Below, piece after piece: positions 16,754-26,900 of a stretch of DNA of 59,722 bases. Source of the stretch: WTJD01 sp964225175 (GTDB taxonomy: Bacteria > Pseudomonadota > Gammaproteobacteria > Xanthomonadales > SZUA-36); NCBI GenBank assembly GCA_964225175.1, contig CAXQNK010000115.1, forward strand, positions 1-59,722, in the 5' to 3' direction. The notes under the pieces are model-generated. The model was not told the DNA's origin, searched no databases, and worked only from the letters and a program-made list of their open reading frames with translations. The position numbers were made by a program, and so were the translations under genes. Position 1 is the stretch's first letter. Every line of letters starts with the position of its first letter.

Positions 16754-17470
16754 ATGCAGACTCGCGTTCAGGCCTCACGAGGCTCGCGCCCGGTGTCGAG
16801 CAACCAGACCGATGCCCATGAGCAGCTCGAACATGTGGTCCGTCAACATCTGGACATACCGTGGCGGGCGCCGTTGGCTGGGCATACCGTCGAGGCCTTC
16901 GAGTCACTTAAAGAGCTACTGGTGCTGGATGAATCGCGGAGTCTGATCCTTGATTCGGGATGCGGGACCGGACGAAGTACGCGCGAGCTCGGCCGGATGT
17001 ATCCCGATTGCGTGGTCATTGGCGTGGACCGATCCGCCCATCGCCTGCGTTCGGGAACCGGCAGAACATGCTGGCCTTTTCGGGAGGGTAACTGCGTCTG
17101 GCTGCGAGCGGAATTAACGTCGTTTTGGCGCTTGCTGCTTGACGAAGGTTGGAGTTTGCATCGTCATTACTTTCTGTATCCCACCCCATGGCCTAAATAT
17201 TCGCAGCTGCGTAAACGCTGGCACGGTCATCCGGTTTTTCCTGTGATTCTCAGACTGGGTGGGCTTATCGAATTGCGAACCAATTGGTCAATCTATGCTC
17301 AAGAGTTCGCCCGGGCCGCGGAATTGGCGACGGGACAAGCAGCCGGGATGGAATCACTTATAGCAGCAGAGCCCATCTCTCCTTTTGAGCGCAAATACGC
17401 CGCCAGTGGTCATCCGCTCTACCGCGTTCAATGGGACGGCGGCGTTTACACCCGGTTCGGGATGCAATGA
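16754..17470 (+). CDS. TrmB-like SAM-dependent methyltransferase
   Basis: 238 residues from the ATG at 16754; a TTG at 16736 is also in frame and neither has a strong Shine-Dalgarno. The SAM-binding motif I is ILDSGCGTGRSTRELGRMYP, followed by VVIGVDRSAHRL. The motif YPTPWPKYSQLRKRW corresponds to the P-D-P-W-x-K-x-R segment of tRNA m7G46 methyltransferases, but the catalytic-region Asp is replaced by Thr. GGLIELRTNWSIYAQEFA and FERKYAASGHPLYRV match the TrmB C-terminal end loosely. It is probably a paralogue with a changed substrate. Located 109 nt upstream of the haem gene, perhaps cotranscribed. Confidence 0.75.
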   Translation: MQTRVQASRGSRPVSSNQTDAHEQLEHVVRQHLDIPWRAPLAGHTVEAFESLKELLVLDESRSLILDSGCGTGRSTRELGRMYPDCVVIGVDRSAHRLRSGTGRTCWPFREGNCVWLRAELTSFWRLLLDEGWSLHRHYFLYPTPWPKYSQLRKRWHGHPVFPVILRLGGLIELRTNWSIYAQEFARAAELATGQAAGMESLIAAEPISPFERKYAASGHPLYRVQWDGGVYTRFGMQ

Positions 17471-17579
17471 TGAAGCCCATTTTTTACCCGCCCGCCAGGG
17501 AATTCTGCTCGCGCTCCGGGAACTTGATCGCACCGGTCTCGGTCGCATATTCTGTCGGGATGAGAGCAAGGGGCGCGTA

Positions 17580-18944
17580 GTGAGAGTCATCGTTGTCGGT
17601 GCGGGCATCTCAGGCCTGACCATTGCCCACGCCTTGCTGAGAAAACAACCGGACATAGACCTCCGTATTTTTGAGAAAGACACTCGCGTGGGCGGCAAAG
17701 TCTGGACAGAGCAGACACCCGAGGGGTATGCCTGTGAATGGGGCGTCAATGGGTTCCTGAATAACAAGCCCCGCACATTGGAATTGGCGAAAGATTTACG
17801 GCTTGAAGTACATGCTGCCCGCGCCGAGGCGGCGCGCCGTTACGTGTACCGTTCAGGCGCCTTGCATCAATTACCGGAGTCTCCACCGGCCTTCCTGACC
17901 TCCGGGTTGATGAGTATTCCCGGACGTCTCCGAGTGCTCTGTGAACCGTTTATTCCCCGCGGCAGCGTTCCAGATGAAAGCTTGGCGGAATTTGCCCGGC
18001 GTCGTCTGGGTCCTGAGGCTCGCGATGCCCTGATTGACCCCATGGCCGCGGGGGTCTTCGCTGGCAAGCCGGATGAAATGAGTCTGAAGAGCTGTTTCCC
18101 TCGAATTCACGACATCGAGATGGAATTCGGCAGCCTGATTCGTGGCATGGTCCAGCTCAAGTGGCGCGCGAAGAAAGAAGGCAAAGGTCCGGGTCCCGGG
18201 CCTGGTCCGGCCGGAAGACTCAGTTCATTCAGCACCGGTATGAGTCTGCTCACAGACGCGCTGGCGGACCGTCTCGGCGAACGCTTGCAAACTGGCTTGG
18301 CTGTGAACCGCCTGGCGCCTGCCGCAAAACGGTGGCAGGTCCAGTTGAGTGATGGCAGCATCGAGGAAGCAGATCAGGTCGTTCTGACCGTGCCTGCTTT
18401 TGCACAATCAGAAATGCTTCGGGAGTTGGCTCCTGATCTGTCTGAGTTGGTAGGTCAAATTCAATATCCACCGCTCAGCGTCGTGTGCCTGGGTTTCGAT
18501 GAACAGCAACTGGGTGCGCATCTGGACGGGTTCGGGTTTCTCGTGCCGAGTACGGAAGACAGAGACATTTTGGGCACGGTAGTGGATTCGAACGTCTTCG
18601 ACGCTCGAGCGCCCGAGGGCAAAGTGTTGTTCCGAACCATGCTGGGTGGTGCACGCTCTCCGGAAACGGCGCGCCTGCCAGAATCCCAACTCTTTGATCG
18701 GGTGCGCAAAGACCTCCGGGATATTCTGGGCATTGACCGGGAGCCTGAATTTGGTCGGGCCTACCTGCACGAACATGCGATACCGCAATATCGACCGGGG
18801 CATGCGCAGCGATTGGATGACATCCGGGCGTCTGTGGCCCGGTATCCGGGACTGCATCTTGGCGGAAATGCTTACCGCGGGGTCAGCCTTAATGACTGCG
18901 TGGACAATGGCTGGCGTATTGCGGGCAATCTGTTAAGCAACTGA
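17580..18944 (+). CDS. hemY: FAD-dependent protoporphyrinogen/coproporphyrinogen oxidase
   Basis: 454 residues from a GTG at 17580 preceded by AAGGGG; the open frame reaches back to 17385 but that part lacks similarity to the fold. The N-terminal dinucleotide-binding motif RVIVVGAGISGLTIAHAL is followed by the amine-oxidase pattern RVGGKVWTEQTPEGYACEWG. Further HemY-type features are GPEARDALIDPMAAGVFAGKPDEMS, SSFSTGMSLLTDAL and the C-terminal FAD contact GLHLGGNAYRGVSLNDCVDNG. It oxidises porphyrinogen late in haem synthesis. The Gly-Pro repeat around residue 202 (KGPGPGPGPAG) is an unusual linker. It converges with the ATPase gene, 17 nt apart. Confidence 0.93.
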   Translation: MRVIVVGAGISGLTIAHALLRKQPDIDLRIFEKDTRVGGKVWTEQTPEGYACEWGVNGFLNNKPRTLELAKDLRLEVHAARAEAARRYVYRSGALHQLPESPPAFLTSGLMSIPGRLRVLCEPFIPRGSVPDESLAEFARRRLGPEARDALIDPMAAGVFAGKPDEMSLKSCFPRIHDIEMEFGSLIRGMVQLKWRAKKEGKGPGPGPGPAGRLSSFSTGMSLLTDALADRLGERLQTGLAVNRLAPAAKRWQVQLSDGSIEEADQVVLTVPAFAQSEMLRELAPDLSELVGQIQYPPLSVVCLGFDEQQLGAHLDGFGFLVPSTEDRDILGTVVDSNVFDARAPEGKVLFRTMLGGARSPETARLPESQLFDRVRKDLRDILGIDREPEFGRAYLHEHAIPQYRPGHAQRLDDIRASVARYPGLHLGGNAYRGVSLNDCVDNGWRIAGNLLSN

Positions 18945-18961
18945 GCGCCCGTCATCGACTG

Positions 18962-21679
18962 TCAAACCCGCGTCAGGCCGTGTACCGCAGGTCCCAGCAG
19001 CAGCGGCAGAGCGCTCATCAAGAACACGACCATCCAACCGAGCAACGGCGGGGCCTGAAGTTGCAGAACCGCAGCTGTCACGGGCCAGAACACTGCGACG
19101 ACCAGCAGTAAAATACACAAAGCCATGGCTGCCCAGATCCAGGGGTTGCGCGTCACTTCGTTGTTCAGGATGCCGCTATCAGCGTCTCTCATGTTCAGGA
19201 CATGCCACAGTTGCCCCAAGGCGAGTGTGCAAAATGACATGGTGACAGCCTCGGATCGCTGGTATCCCAAAACGCACAGGGCGATGGCCATAGCACCCAG
19301 GACACTGAAAGACAGCAGTGAGCCGTGAAGGACAATTCTCAGCCAGTGCTTGCGCTGCAGCAGATTCTCCCCTGACGGGCGCGGCGGACGTCGCATTTGA
19401 CCCGCACCTCCCTCGCCGACACCCAGGGCGAGCGCCGGGAATACATCCGTGACGAGGTTAAGGAACAGAATTTGGAGGGGCAGCAGTGGCAAGGGGGCGC
19501 CCGCTAGTGTCGCCAAACCAACCACGAGGATTTCGCTGAGATTGCAAGACAGCAAGTACACCACGAATTTACGAATGTTGCTGAAAATTGCCCGACCCTG
19601 GGTCACGGCTTCAACAATGGTCTCAAAACGATCGTCCTGGAGAATCATGGCCGCGGCTTCCTTGGCCACGGGGGTGCCTCGCTGACCCATGGCAATGCCG
19701 ATATCGGCCTGTTTAAGAGCCGGCGCATCATTGACACCATCACCGGTCATGGCGACGATTTCCCCGCGGGATTGCAGATATCGCACCAGGTCATATTTGT
19801 TTTTAGGCGCCATGCGAGCAACGACGCAGGCTTGAGCAAAATTGGCAGGGTCGAAGGCATCCGGGCCGGATTGCGCCAACGCGTCCATACAGTTCTGGCT
19901 GTCAGGCACTGTTGTCAGCAAGCCCACATCCGCGGCTATTTTTGCCGCCGTGGCGGCGTGGTCACCGGTCACCATCATCACCCTGATGCCCGCTCTCCTG
20001 CAGTCTGAGATGGCCGCCCCGACGCCCTCCCTGGCGGGATCCAGAATTCCGAAGACGCCCAGGAGCGTCAGCTTTTTGGGATTACTCACATCTGTGTTTT
20101 CATCGCCGATGGCGACCGCCAGGGTGCGAAGCCCGCGTTGTGCGAGGCGCTCGACTGCCTGCGTCACCTGCCCAGCCGCTGACGAGTCAAGCGCCTCGAT
20201 GTCCCGTTCTGTCCGCAGTGTGTCGCACAGACGGATAATTTTTTCGGGCGCGCCCTTGACCACCACGCGACTGTTTCCACTCTCCCTGTGTTGTGTGGCC
20301 ATGAATTTGCGATCAGAGTTGAAGGGGAGTTCTGCCTCGCGCTGTTTTTGCGCCCTGAGCATGCTGTAATCAAGCCCTGCCTTGGCGGCAGCCACCAGCA
20401 GGGCGATTTCAGTCGGGTCACCCAGAGGCTTGGGCTCAGACGGCGGATTGAGTTCGAAATCAGCATCATTGCAAAGCAGGGCGGCTTCAAGAATCTGCTC
20501 CAGGCGCTCTCGCACCGCATCCTTCAAGGGCGCTCCGGCCTCTTCGAATTCACCCACGGTGTCCAGGCCGGTGCCTGAGACATGAATTTCATGTTCGGGC
20601 AGCAGGATGATCTCGACCGTCATGCGATTTTCGGTCAAGGTACCCGTCTTGTCCGTCAGAATGGTGCCGGTCGCGCCAAGCGTCTCTACCGCAGACAGAC
20701 GCACAACGAGCGCATTTTGCTTTGCCATTCGCCACATGCCTCTGGCAAGCGCGATGGTGGCCACGATGGGGAGTCCCTCCGGAATGGCGGCGATCATCAG
20801 GGCCACGGCCACCTGGATGGCCAAAGAGGTTTCGCGCCCCGTGGCGATCCCGGCCAGAGCAATCGCAACCGCGATGCCCAGCATGAGCCAAACGAGGCGT
20901 CGACCCAGCACATTCAATCTTCTCTGCAGTGGCGTTTGTTGGCTTTGTGCCGTTCTCACGAGATCCGCAATCTGGCCCAGTTCAGTGTGATACCCGGTAG
21001 CGGTCACGATGCCCAGTGCATTGCCGCGAGTTACTGTTGACCCTTTATGCAGCATGTTGCTGCGTTCCATCACAGCCGTGCGCTGCGGGAGCGGATCGAG
21101 CCGTTTGGCGACCGGAGCAGATTCACCAGTCAGGGTTGATTCATCCACTTGCAGATTAGTGGCCTGCAATAGCCTCAGGTCTGCACTGATCACATCGCCA
21201 GCCTCTGAAAGCACAATGTCACCAGGTACCAGCTGCTCAGCCGGAATCTTTTTGTATTGACCGCCGCGCCGCACCCGCGCCTGCGTCTGGCCCAACTGCC
21301 TCAGCGCCTCCATTGAACGGGTGGCCCTCAATTCGGTGAAAAAGCCAATGCTCGTGTTGATTAGAATGACGACGAGGACGGCCACACCCTCCATCACATC
21401 TCCAGATAACAATGCAATGGCTGCCGCGGCGCATAGCAGAATCGTTACTATGCTCCTGAACTGGTCAATGAGTATGTGCGCGCTGCGCCGTGTTTTGAGT
21501 CCCCTCAGGGCGTTCAAACCAAATTTCGCCAGCCGTTGATCAACCTCCTGGGTTGTCAGTCCCTCATCCGGGTCCACGTCCAATTGCGCACACAATTGCT
21601 CTGGACCGAGCGTCCAGGTGTCATCCGGAAGAGAAAGTCTGCTCAGCCGGGAACCGTTGGCCTTCCCATCGTGTCTCAC
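18962..21679 (-). CDS. P2-type cation-transporting ATPase, probably calcium
   Basis: 905 residues. The cation-ATPase N-terminal domain (DEGLTTQEVDQRLAKFGLN) is followed by actuator TGES (184-187), TM4 PEGL (300-303), the phosphorylation site DKTGT with Asp343, KGAPEKIIRL, and TGDGVNDAPALKQADIGIAM. Ca-ATPase site residues appear conserved: the TM4 Glu in AAIPEGL, Asn and Glu in TM5 (LLSCNLSEIL), and Asn, Thr and Asp in TM6 (LNLVTDVFPALAL), which supports calcium over magnesium. Expected role is Ca2+ efflux across the inner membrane. The start is a GTG. No regulator is adjacent. Confidence 0.92.
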   Translation of the reverse strand: MRHDGKANGSRLSRLSLPDDTWTLGPEQLCAQLDVDPDEGLTTQEVDQRLAKFGLNALRGLKTRRSAHILIDQFRSIVTILLCAAAAIALLSGDVMEGVAVLVVILINTSIGFFTELRATRSMEALRQLGQTQARVRRGGQYKKIPAEQLVPGDIVLSEAGDVISADLRLLQATNLQVDESTLTGESAPVAKRLDPLPQRTAVMERSNMLHKGSTVTRGNALGIVTATGYHTELGQIADLVRTAQSQQTPLQRRLNVLGRRLVWLMLGIAVAIALAGIATGRETSLAIQVAVALMIAAIPEGLPIVATIALARGMWRMAKQNALVVRLSAVETLGATGTILTDKTGTLTENRMTVEIILLPEHEIHVSGTGLDTVGEFEEAGAPLKDAVRERLEQILEAALLCNDADFELNPPSEPKPLGDPTEIALLVAAAKAGLDYSMLRAQKQREAELPFNSDRKFMATQHRESGNSRVVVKGAPEKIIRLCDTLRTERDIEALDSSAAGQVTQAVERLAQRGLRTLAVAIGDENTDVSNPKKLTLLGVFGILDPAREGVGAAISDCRRAGIRVMMVTGDHAATAAKIAADVGLLTTVPDSQNCMDALAQSGPDAFDPANFAQACVVARMAPKNKYDLVRYLQSRGEIVAMTGDGVNDAPALKQADIGIAMGQRGTPVAKEAAAMILQDDRFETIVEAVTQGRAIFSNIRKFVVYLLSCNLSEILVVGLATLAGAPLPLLPLQILFLNLVTDVFPALALGVGEGGAGQMRRPPRPSGENLLQRKHWLRIVLHGSLLSFSVLGAMAIALCVLGYQRSEAVTMSFCTLALGQLWHVLNMRDADSGILNNEVTRNPWIWAAMALCILLLVVAVFWPVTAAVLQLQAPPLLGWMVVFLMSALPLLLGPAVHGLTRV

Positions 21680-21783
21680 AATTCAGTCATCACAGGTGCA
21701 ATTCCCTATCATAATGGCATGCATATTGTGATTTCCCGGACCTGGATCATCTCGCGTGACCTTTCAAGAGTGATATAACCCCT

Positions 21784-23967
21784 ATGATGAGCGAGGGATC
21801 TGAAAAAAATACGCGCGATGCACTGGTTGGCTGGCTCGAGAGCTACTGTGATTCTGTGGGCGCTCCCGCAGCGTTATGCCGCCCGATTCTTGAAACGGCA
21901 CTGACCGAGGGCTTGGTTCGTAAAGCGGCCCAGCTTCAGTTATTGGAGTTATTGAAAATCCTTCAGTCCCTGTCTCCCGACCCCGGCACAGTGGCATGCG
22001 CAATCCTGTTCGTTGCCCAGCGCAATGGAGCGGATGTTTCACGGTGGCAGGAACTGCCTGAAACCATTGAACAGAGACTTCAGGAACTGCTGCGGCTCAA
22101 GCGCGTTGAACAGGAAAATCGAACGCAGGACGCGGCCACAAGCGCTGAAGGCTTGCGGCGTCTTTTGCTCGCCTTGGTCAAGGATGTCCGCGTGGTGTTG
22201 ATTGCGCTTGCCTGGCAACTTGCCAAGCTGCGACTGGCAAAAAACGACAGTGAAGCTGCGGTGGCTCTCGCAGAGGAGGCTTTCCTGATCCATGCACCGC
22301 TCGCCAACCGCTTGGGTGTCTGGCAACTGAAGTGGGAAATCGAGGATTTGGCATTTCGATACAAGGACCCCCAGTCCTATCAGCGGATCGCTTCCCTGGT
22401 TGCAGAACGGCGGCGGGATCGCGAAAGGTTCATTGATGAGTTCATTTCACGCCTTGCAGACGCTTTGGTCCAGGCTAATGTGCGCGGAGAGGTGCTGGGT
22501 CGGCCGAAACACATCTACAGCATCTGGAAAAAAATGCAGCGAAAGGGGCTCGATTTTCATGAACTTTTTGACGTTCGGGCCGTTCGCGTACTCGTGGATG
22601 ACATGCCCTCCTGCTACAGCGCCTTGGGCTTGGTTCACACGCTTTGGCAGCCTATTCCAGGAGAATTTGACGACTACATCACCACGCCCAAGGGCAATAA
22701 TTACCAATCTCTGCACACCGCGGTCGTTGGTCCAGAGGCCAAGGCTGTGGAAGTGCAAATTCGTACTCACGAGATGCATGAACACAATGAATTGGGGGTC
22801 GCGGCCCATTGGCGTTACAAGGAGGGTGGACCCACCGATCCGGCATTTGACAACAAGATCGCGGTCATGCGGCAACTGCTCGATGCCGGTGATGAGGCGC
22901 TGGATGATGAGAGTCTGCTGGAAAGTTTCCAGTCAGCGACCAGCGAGGAGCGTGTCTATGCGCTGACGCCCAGAGGCCAGGTGGTCGACCTGGCACTGGG
23001 TTCGACGGTACTTGATTTTGCGTACCACATTCACACTGAAGTTGGGCACCGCTGCCGGGGTGCAAAGGTCAACGGCAGAATCGTACCCCTGACACAACGC
23101 GTTGAAACCGGAGACCGCATCGAGATTCTGACCTCTGGACAGCCACGCCCAAGTCGTGACTGGTTGAACCCTCGCCTGGGATTCATCCGGGGCGCCCGTG
23201 CCCGCGCCAAGGTCAGGCAATGGTTCAGGCAGGAAAGTTACGATGAGAATCTCCGGCAGGGCCGAGAGTTGGTTGAAACCGAGATGAAGCGGATGAGCTT
23301 GGGGCCTGAACTTCTCGCCGAGGTGCCGAGCAGGTTTTCGGTCAAAAACCTCCAGGATGTTTTTGTTGCCGTGGGTTGTGGCGACCTGACCGTCGGACAG
23401 GTCGTGCATGCCGCTGAGCGCATGCACGCTGCTGAACAAGCACCGAGCGCGGAAGATCTTGTCACCCGGGTCAGCAAGCGAGACAGGTCAAAATCCCGAT
23501 CTGCGCAGACACACGATGATGTGCAGATCGAAGGGGTTGGTAATCTGATGACCACAATGGCGCGTTGCTGTCAGCCTGTTCCAGGAGATGCCGTGGTCGG
23601 TTACGTGACCCGGGGACGGGGGGTGACCATTCACCGTGAGGATTGCGCGAACGTGTTGCGTTGGCAGTCGGAGGAAAACCCTCGATTGCTGCAGGTCAAT
23701 TGGGGTCAGCCCTCAACCGTGAATTATTCGGTTGAATTGCTGATCAAAGCCTATGACCGGCGTGAGTTATTCAAGGATATTTCCGCAATACTGTCCTCGA
23801 CTGATGTCAGCATCACCGACATCAGTAGCACGCGGGATCCGGAACTTGACCAGGTGTCCATGCGTTTGCATGCGCGGGTGGGTAACTTCGAACAATTGAG
23901 TGACTTGCTGGCTCGATTGCGCAATGTGCGCAACGTTATAGAGGCCAGACGTTTGCGCGAGACCTGA
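21784..23967 (+). CDS. relA: (p)ppGpp synthetase RelA, hydrolase-dead
   Basis: 727 residues, starting at tandem ATGs. The N-terminal HD region lacks the His-Asp hydrolase motif, as in monofunctional RelA. The synthetase domain has GRPKHIYSIWKKMQRKG and the EFDD motif at 294-297 (the E-x-D-D class typical of synthetase-only enzymes), then NNYQSLHTAVVGPE. TGS (VYALTPRGQVVDLALG), zinc-finger/helical (MARCCQPVPGDAVVGYV) and ACT (ELLIKAYDRRELFKDISAIL) domains follow. It makes (p)ppGpp on stalled ribosomes during amino-acid starvation. It is divergent from the ATPase and ends 7 nt from the convergent glycosyltransferase. Confidence 0.96.
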   Translation: MMSEGSEKNTRDALVGWLESYCDSVGAPAALCRPILETALTEGLVRKAAQLQLLELLKILQSLSPDPGTVACAILFVAQRNGADVSRWQELPETIEQRLQELLRLKRVEQENRTQDAATSAEGLRRLLLALVKDVRVVLIALAWQLAKLRLAKNDSEAAVALAEEAFLIHAPLANRLGVWQLKWEIEDLAFRYKDPQSYQRIASLVAERRRDRERFIDEFISRLADALVQANVRGEVLGRPKHIYSIWKKMQRKGLDFHELFDVRAVRVLVDDMPSCYSALGLVHTLWQPIPGEFDDYITTPKGNNYQSLHTAVVGPEAKAVEVQIRTHEMHEHNELGVAAHWRYKEGGPTDPAFDNKIAVMRQLLDAGDEALDDESLLESFQSATSEERVYALTPRGQVVDLALGSTVLDFAYHIHTEVGHRCRGAKVNGRIVPLTQRVETGDRIEILTSGQPRPSRDWLNPRLGFIRGARARAKVRQWFRQESYDENLRQGRELVETEMKRMSLGPELLAEVPSRFSVKNLQDVFVAVGCGDLTVGQVVHAAERMHAAEQAPSAEDLVTRVSKRDRSKSRSAQTHDDVQIEGVGNLMTTMARCCQPVPGDAVVGYVTRGRGVTIHREDCANVLRWQSEENPRLLQVNWGQPSTVNYSVELLIKAYDRRELFKDISAILSSTDVSITDISSTRDPELDQVSMRLHARVGNFEQLSDLLARLRNVRNVIEARRLRET

Positions 23968-23974
23968 GTTGTGA

Positions 23975-26900
23975 TCAGCCCGCGTCAGTCGGAGCAACAC
24001 GTTTTAGCATGTCGGCAAGGCTCCTGCGGGCTGTGTCGAGTGAAAAATACCGTTCAACATTCTTCAATCCCCCTTCCGACAATCGCTGCCAGAGCTCATG
24101 GTCACCGTATAATCTGACGACTGCCTTGGCGAACGCCTCCGCCGTGTCCGCGATGAGAACGTCCTCTTCCGTTGTGGCGTGCATGCCCTCCACGGCAATG
24201 GTTGTGGCCACAACAGGTTGGCCATAGCTCATGCTCATGTTGACCTTGCCCTTGACGCCGGCCCCGTACCGGAGTGGAGCGACAGCGAGCCGACAGCCGT
24301 CCAGAAACGGTTCGAGTTCCGGGACAAAGCCATGGAACTCCACACCGTCCACCTCTAGCGAAGACAGCTCTTTGGGCGCCTTGCTGCCCACCAGATGAAA
24401 CTTGAGGTCTGGCAATTGGGCACGCACCAGTGGCCAGACTTCGTGCACAAACCACAAGACTGCGTCGACATTCGGGGGATGTTGATAACCCCCGACGAAA
24501 AAAATGTCTTCGCGATCTGCAAATGATTGGCGGCAACCATGGATTTCATGAATGTTGGAGACTACATGGACCGCGCTGCCCGGCGCGTGGGTTTCAAGTA
24601 TTTCAGCCTCCGCCGGACTGACGACCAGGGTCATGTCTGCCGAAGCAATCATGCCCAGCTCAGAGCGGCGTGTTTGTCTCGCCACCTGGCGGAGTGTAGG
24701 GCTCTGTTCCAGTTCCGCAAGGCGCTCCTCGCGAAGATAGTGGAGATCCACGGTGTCAAAAATCAGTGCAGCCTGATTGCAGTATTTTCTGACCAGGCTC
24801 AGGTAATTTACGGCAATGTAATGACGACTGATGAACACAAAATCAAATTCAGCACCACGTTCTGAAAGGAGCCCCTGTAGTGAATCCAGCCACGGTAAAT
24901 AGAGTGCCTCTACACCCAATTGCTGCAATGCTTCAGTATAGCGACCCGCGTGTTGTCGATTGTCGGCCAGGAAAGTGACGCCATAACCGAGTTCTATGAA
25001 GCACCGCATCAGGTTGACCATCCGGACGCTGCCGGAATCCTTGTCCGGTTCCGGGGTCGTGGCATCGATCATGAGCACGCGCCCCCGCAATCCATGGTCG
25101 CGGGCTCTTCGAATATCTGCAGCGGCATCTTTTCCAGGTATGGGTTCGGGATGATGACTCAGCCTCGATTTCCATCGCTGCTGAAACTTTTCCCGGTTCA
25201 CTTCCTGGAATTTCTTGATCCCTGCGGTGAGCTCAGTGCCCGAGCTGACGCCTTCATGATGGGTGACGACGCACTGGGGTTGTACCATCACTCGCAATCC
25301 CCGGTCCCTGACCCGGAACGCTAGGTCGGTGTCCTCGTAGTAGGCCGGCATGAAATGCGTGTCAAATCCATCCAGCTCGCGAAATAACGCAGCGGGCAGT
25401 GCGATACAGGCGCCGGAGCAGTAATCTACATCTCGGGCATATTCATACTCCGGCCGGTCCGCCTGGTCATGGCGTCCGTAATTCCAGCCCGAACCGTCAT
25501 TCAGGATGATGCCCCCACATTCCTGGAGGGAGCCATCCGGATAAATCAGCTTGGCCCCTGCCAGGCCAAGATCAGGAGTGCACTGGAAGGGGTTAATCAG
25601 GTGATCCAGCCAGCCCGGCGTGACCTCCGTGTCGTTATTAAGGAACACCAGATACTGGCCTTTGGCCACCCGGGCGCCAGCATTACAAGAGGCGATAAAG
25701 CCTCTGTTCTCGGGCTGCGGCAGGTACTGCAAGCCGGCAATGTCGGAAAAGCGTTTTTGAGTCTCATCGCTCGAGGCATCGTCGACCAATATCACTTCGA
25801 AAGGAATTTTCGACGCAGTAGCGTTGATGCTGATCAGGCAGCGAGCGGTGTATTCCCAATTGTTGTAAACCGGGATCACGATACTGACCTTGGGCTGGTC
25901 GAAGGCAATGAAGTGCAAATCACCAAGAGAGCGATCGAGACCGGATGATTGGGGCTTGTCATCACGGGTTCCGGGGGCAGGTGGTGGGGGTGTCGCTTTT
26001 GACCGTGCGGCCTTAATATGACCTTGAGGGGCAGAGACCCGGTGCAGTGCTCCGCTCAGGCCCTGGGTGACGACATAGCGCACTGATTTGGACAATAGCA
26101 ATGGCCACCTCAACGGGTTGTATATTCGGGCTTGCCACGCATTGACCAGTATTCTCTTTGCGACCCTCATTGGACGGGTGATTCGCCATGACAGGCTGCG
26201 CACAATCAGTTCGTTGAGTTGATTAGCCTCGCGCAGTTCCCACGTCAGGGATTGGAGATCGTTTCTCAGCTTGTGAAGTTGATTTCGATACCGGACCAAC
26301 TCGGATTTTTTTGCTGCCAGTTCGGAGCGTGTTGTTGCCAGTTCGGAATCAAGCTCCAGAGCCCAGGCGGTTCGCTCCGCGAGATCACGGTCAAGCTGCT
26401 CTCCCCAGCGGGCGCGTCTCGCCAGTTCACGTCTCAATTCTCCAATTTGACCCTTGACCTGCCTGACCTGATTTTCGGTCTGGATCAGCTGATATCGGTA
26501 AGCGGCACTGGCGACCTCATAAAGACCTTGCTGCCTCATCCCGGCTTGTGTCTCGGCGCGGTTTTCAGGCCATGACCGCTGGTAGGCGGAGAGCATATCC
26601 AGCATGCTGAATTCGGTACGCTCCGCCAAGCGGGACCTCATTTCCTGCAAGGAGTCATGATGGCCCGCAAGCGCCCGGATCTTGCCGATTAATGCATCTG
26701 AATCGGGCTCAATGAGCCATCCATCCTGGCCGTCATGAATGCGTTCAGTGAAACTGCCGTTTCGGGTCGCGATCACGGGTACGCCACACGCACGTAATTC
26801 CGATAGCATGTAACTAAACGTCTCGGGCACAATCGATAGCAGGGCGGCCGCGTCGGGTGCGAGTTTCTCGAGCACCTCACCCAGTTCATCACGCTCATAC

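Noticed and set aside
17385..17579. N-terminal extension of the protoporphyrinogen oxidase by 65 codons
   Set aside because: The FAD-binding strand must be at the N-terminus; the GTG at 17580 has a good Shine-Dalgarno and the extension overlaps the TrmB-like gene end.
18179..18212. Gly-Pro repeat in the protoporphyrinogen oxidase as a frameshift or tandem-repeat artefact
   Set aside because: The frame stays open and the fold motifs continue on both sides; it is simply a short low-complexity linker.
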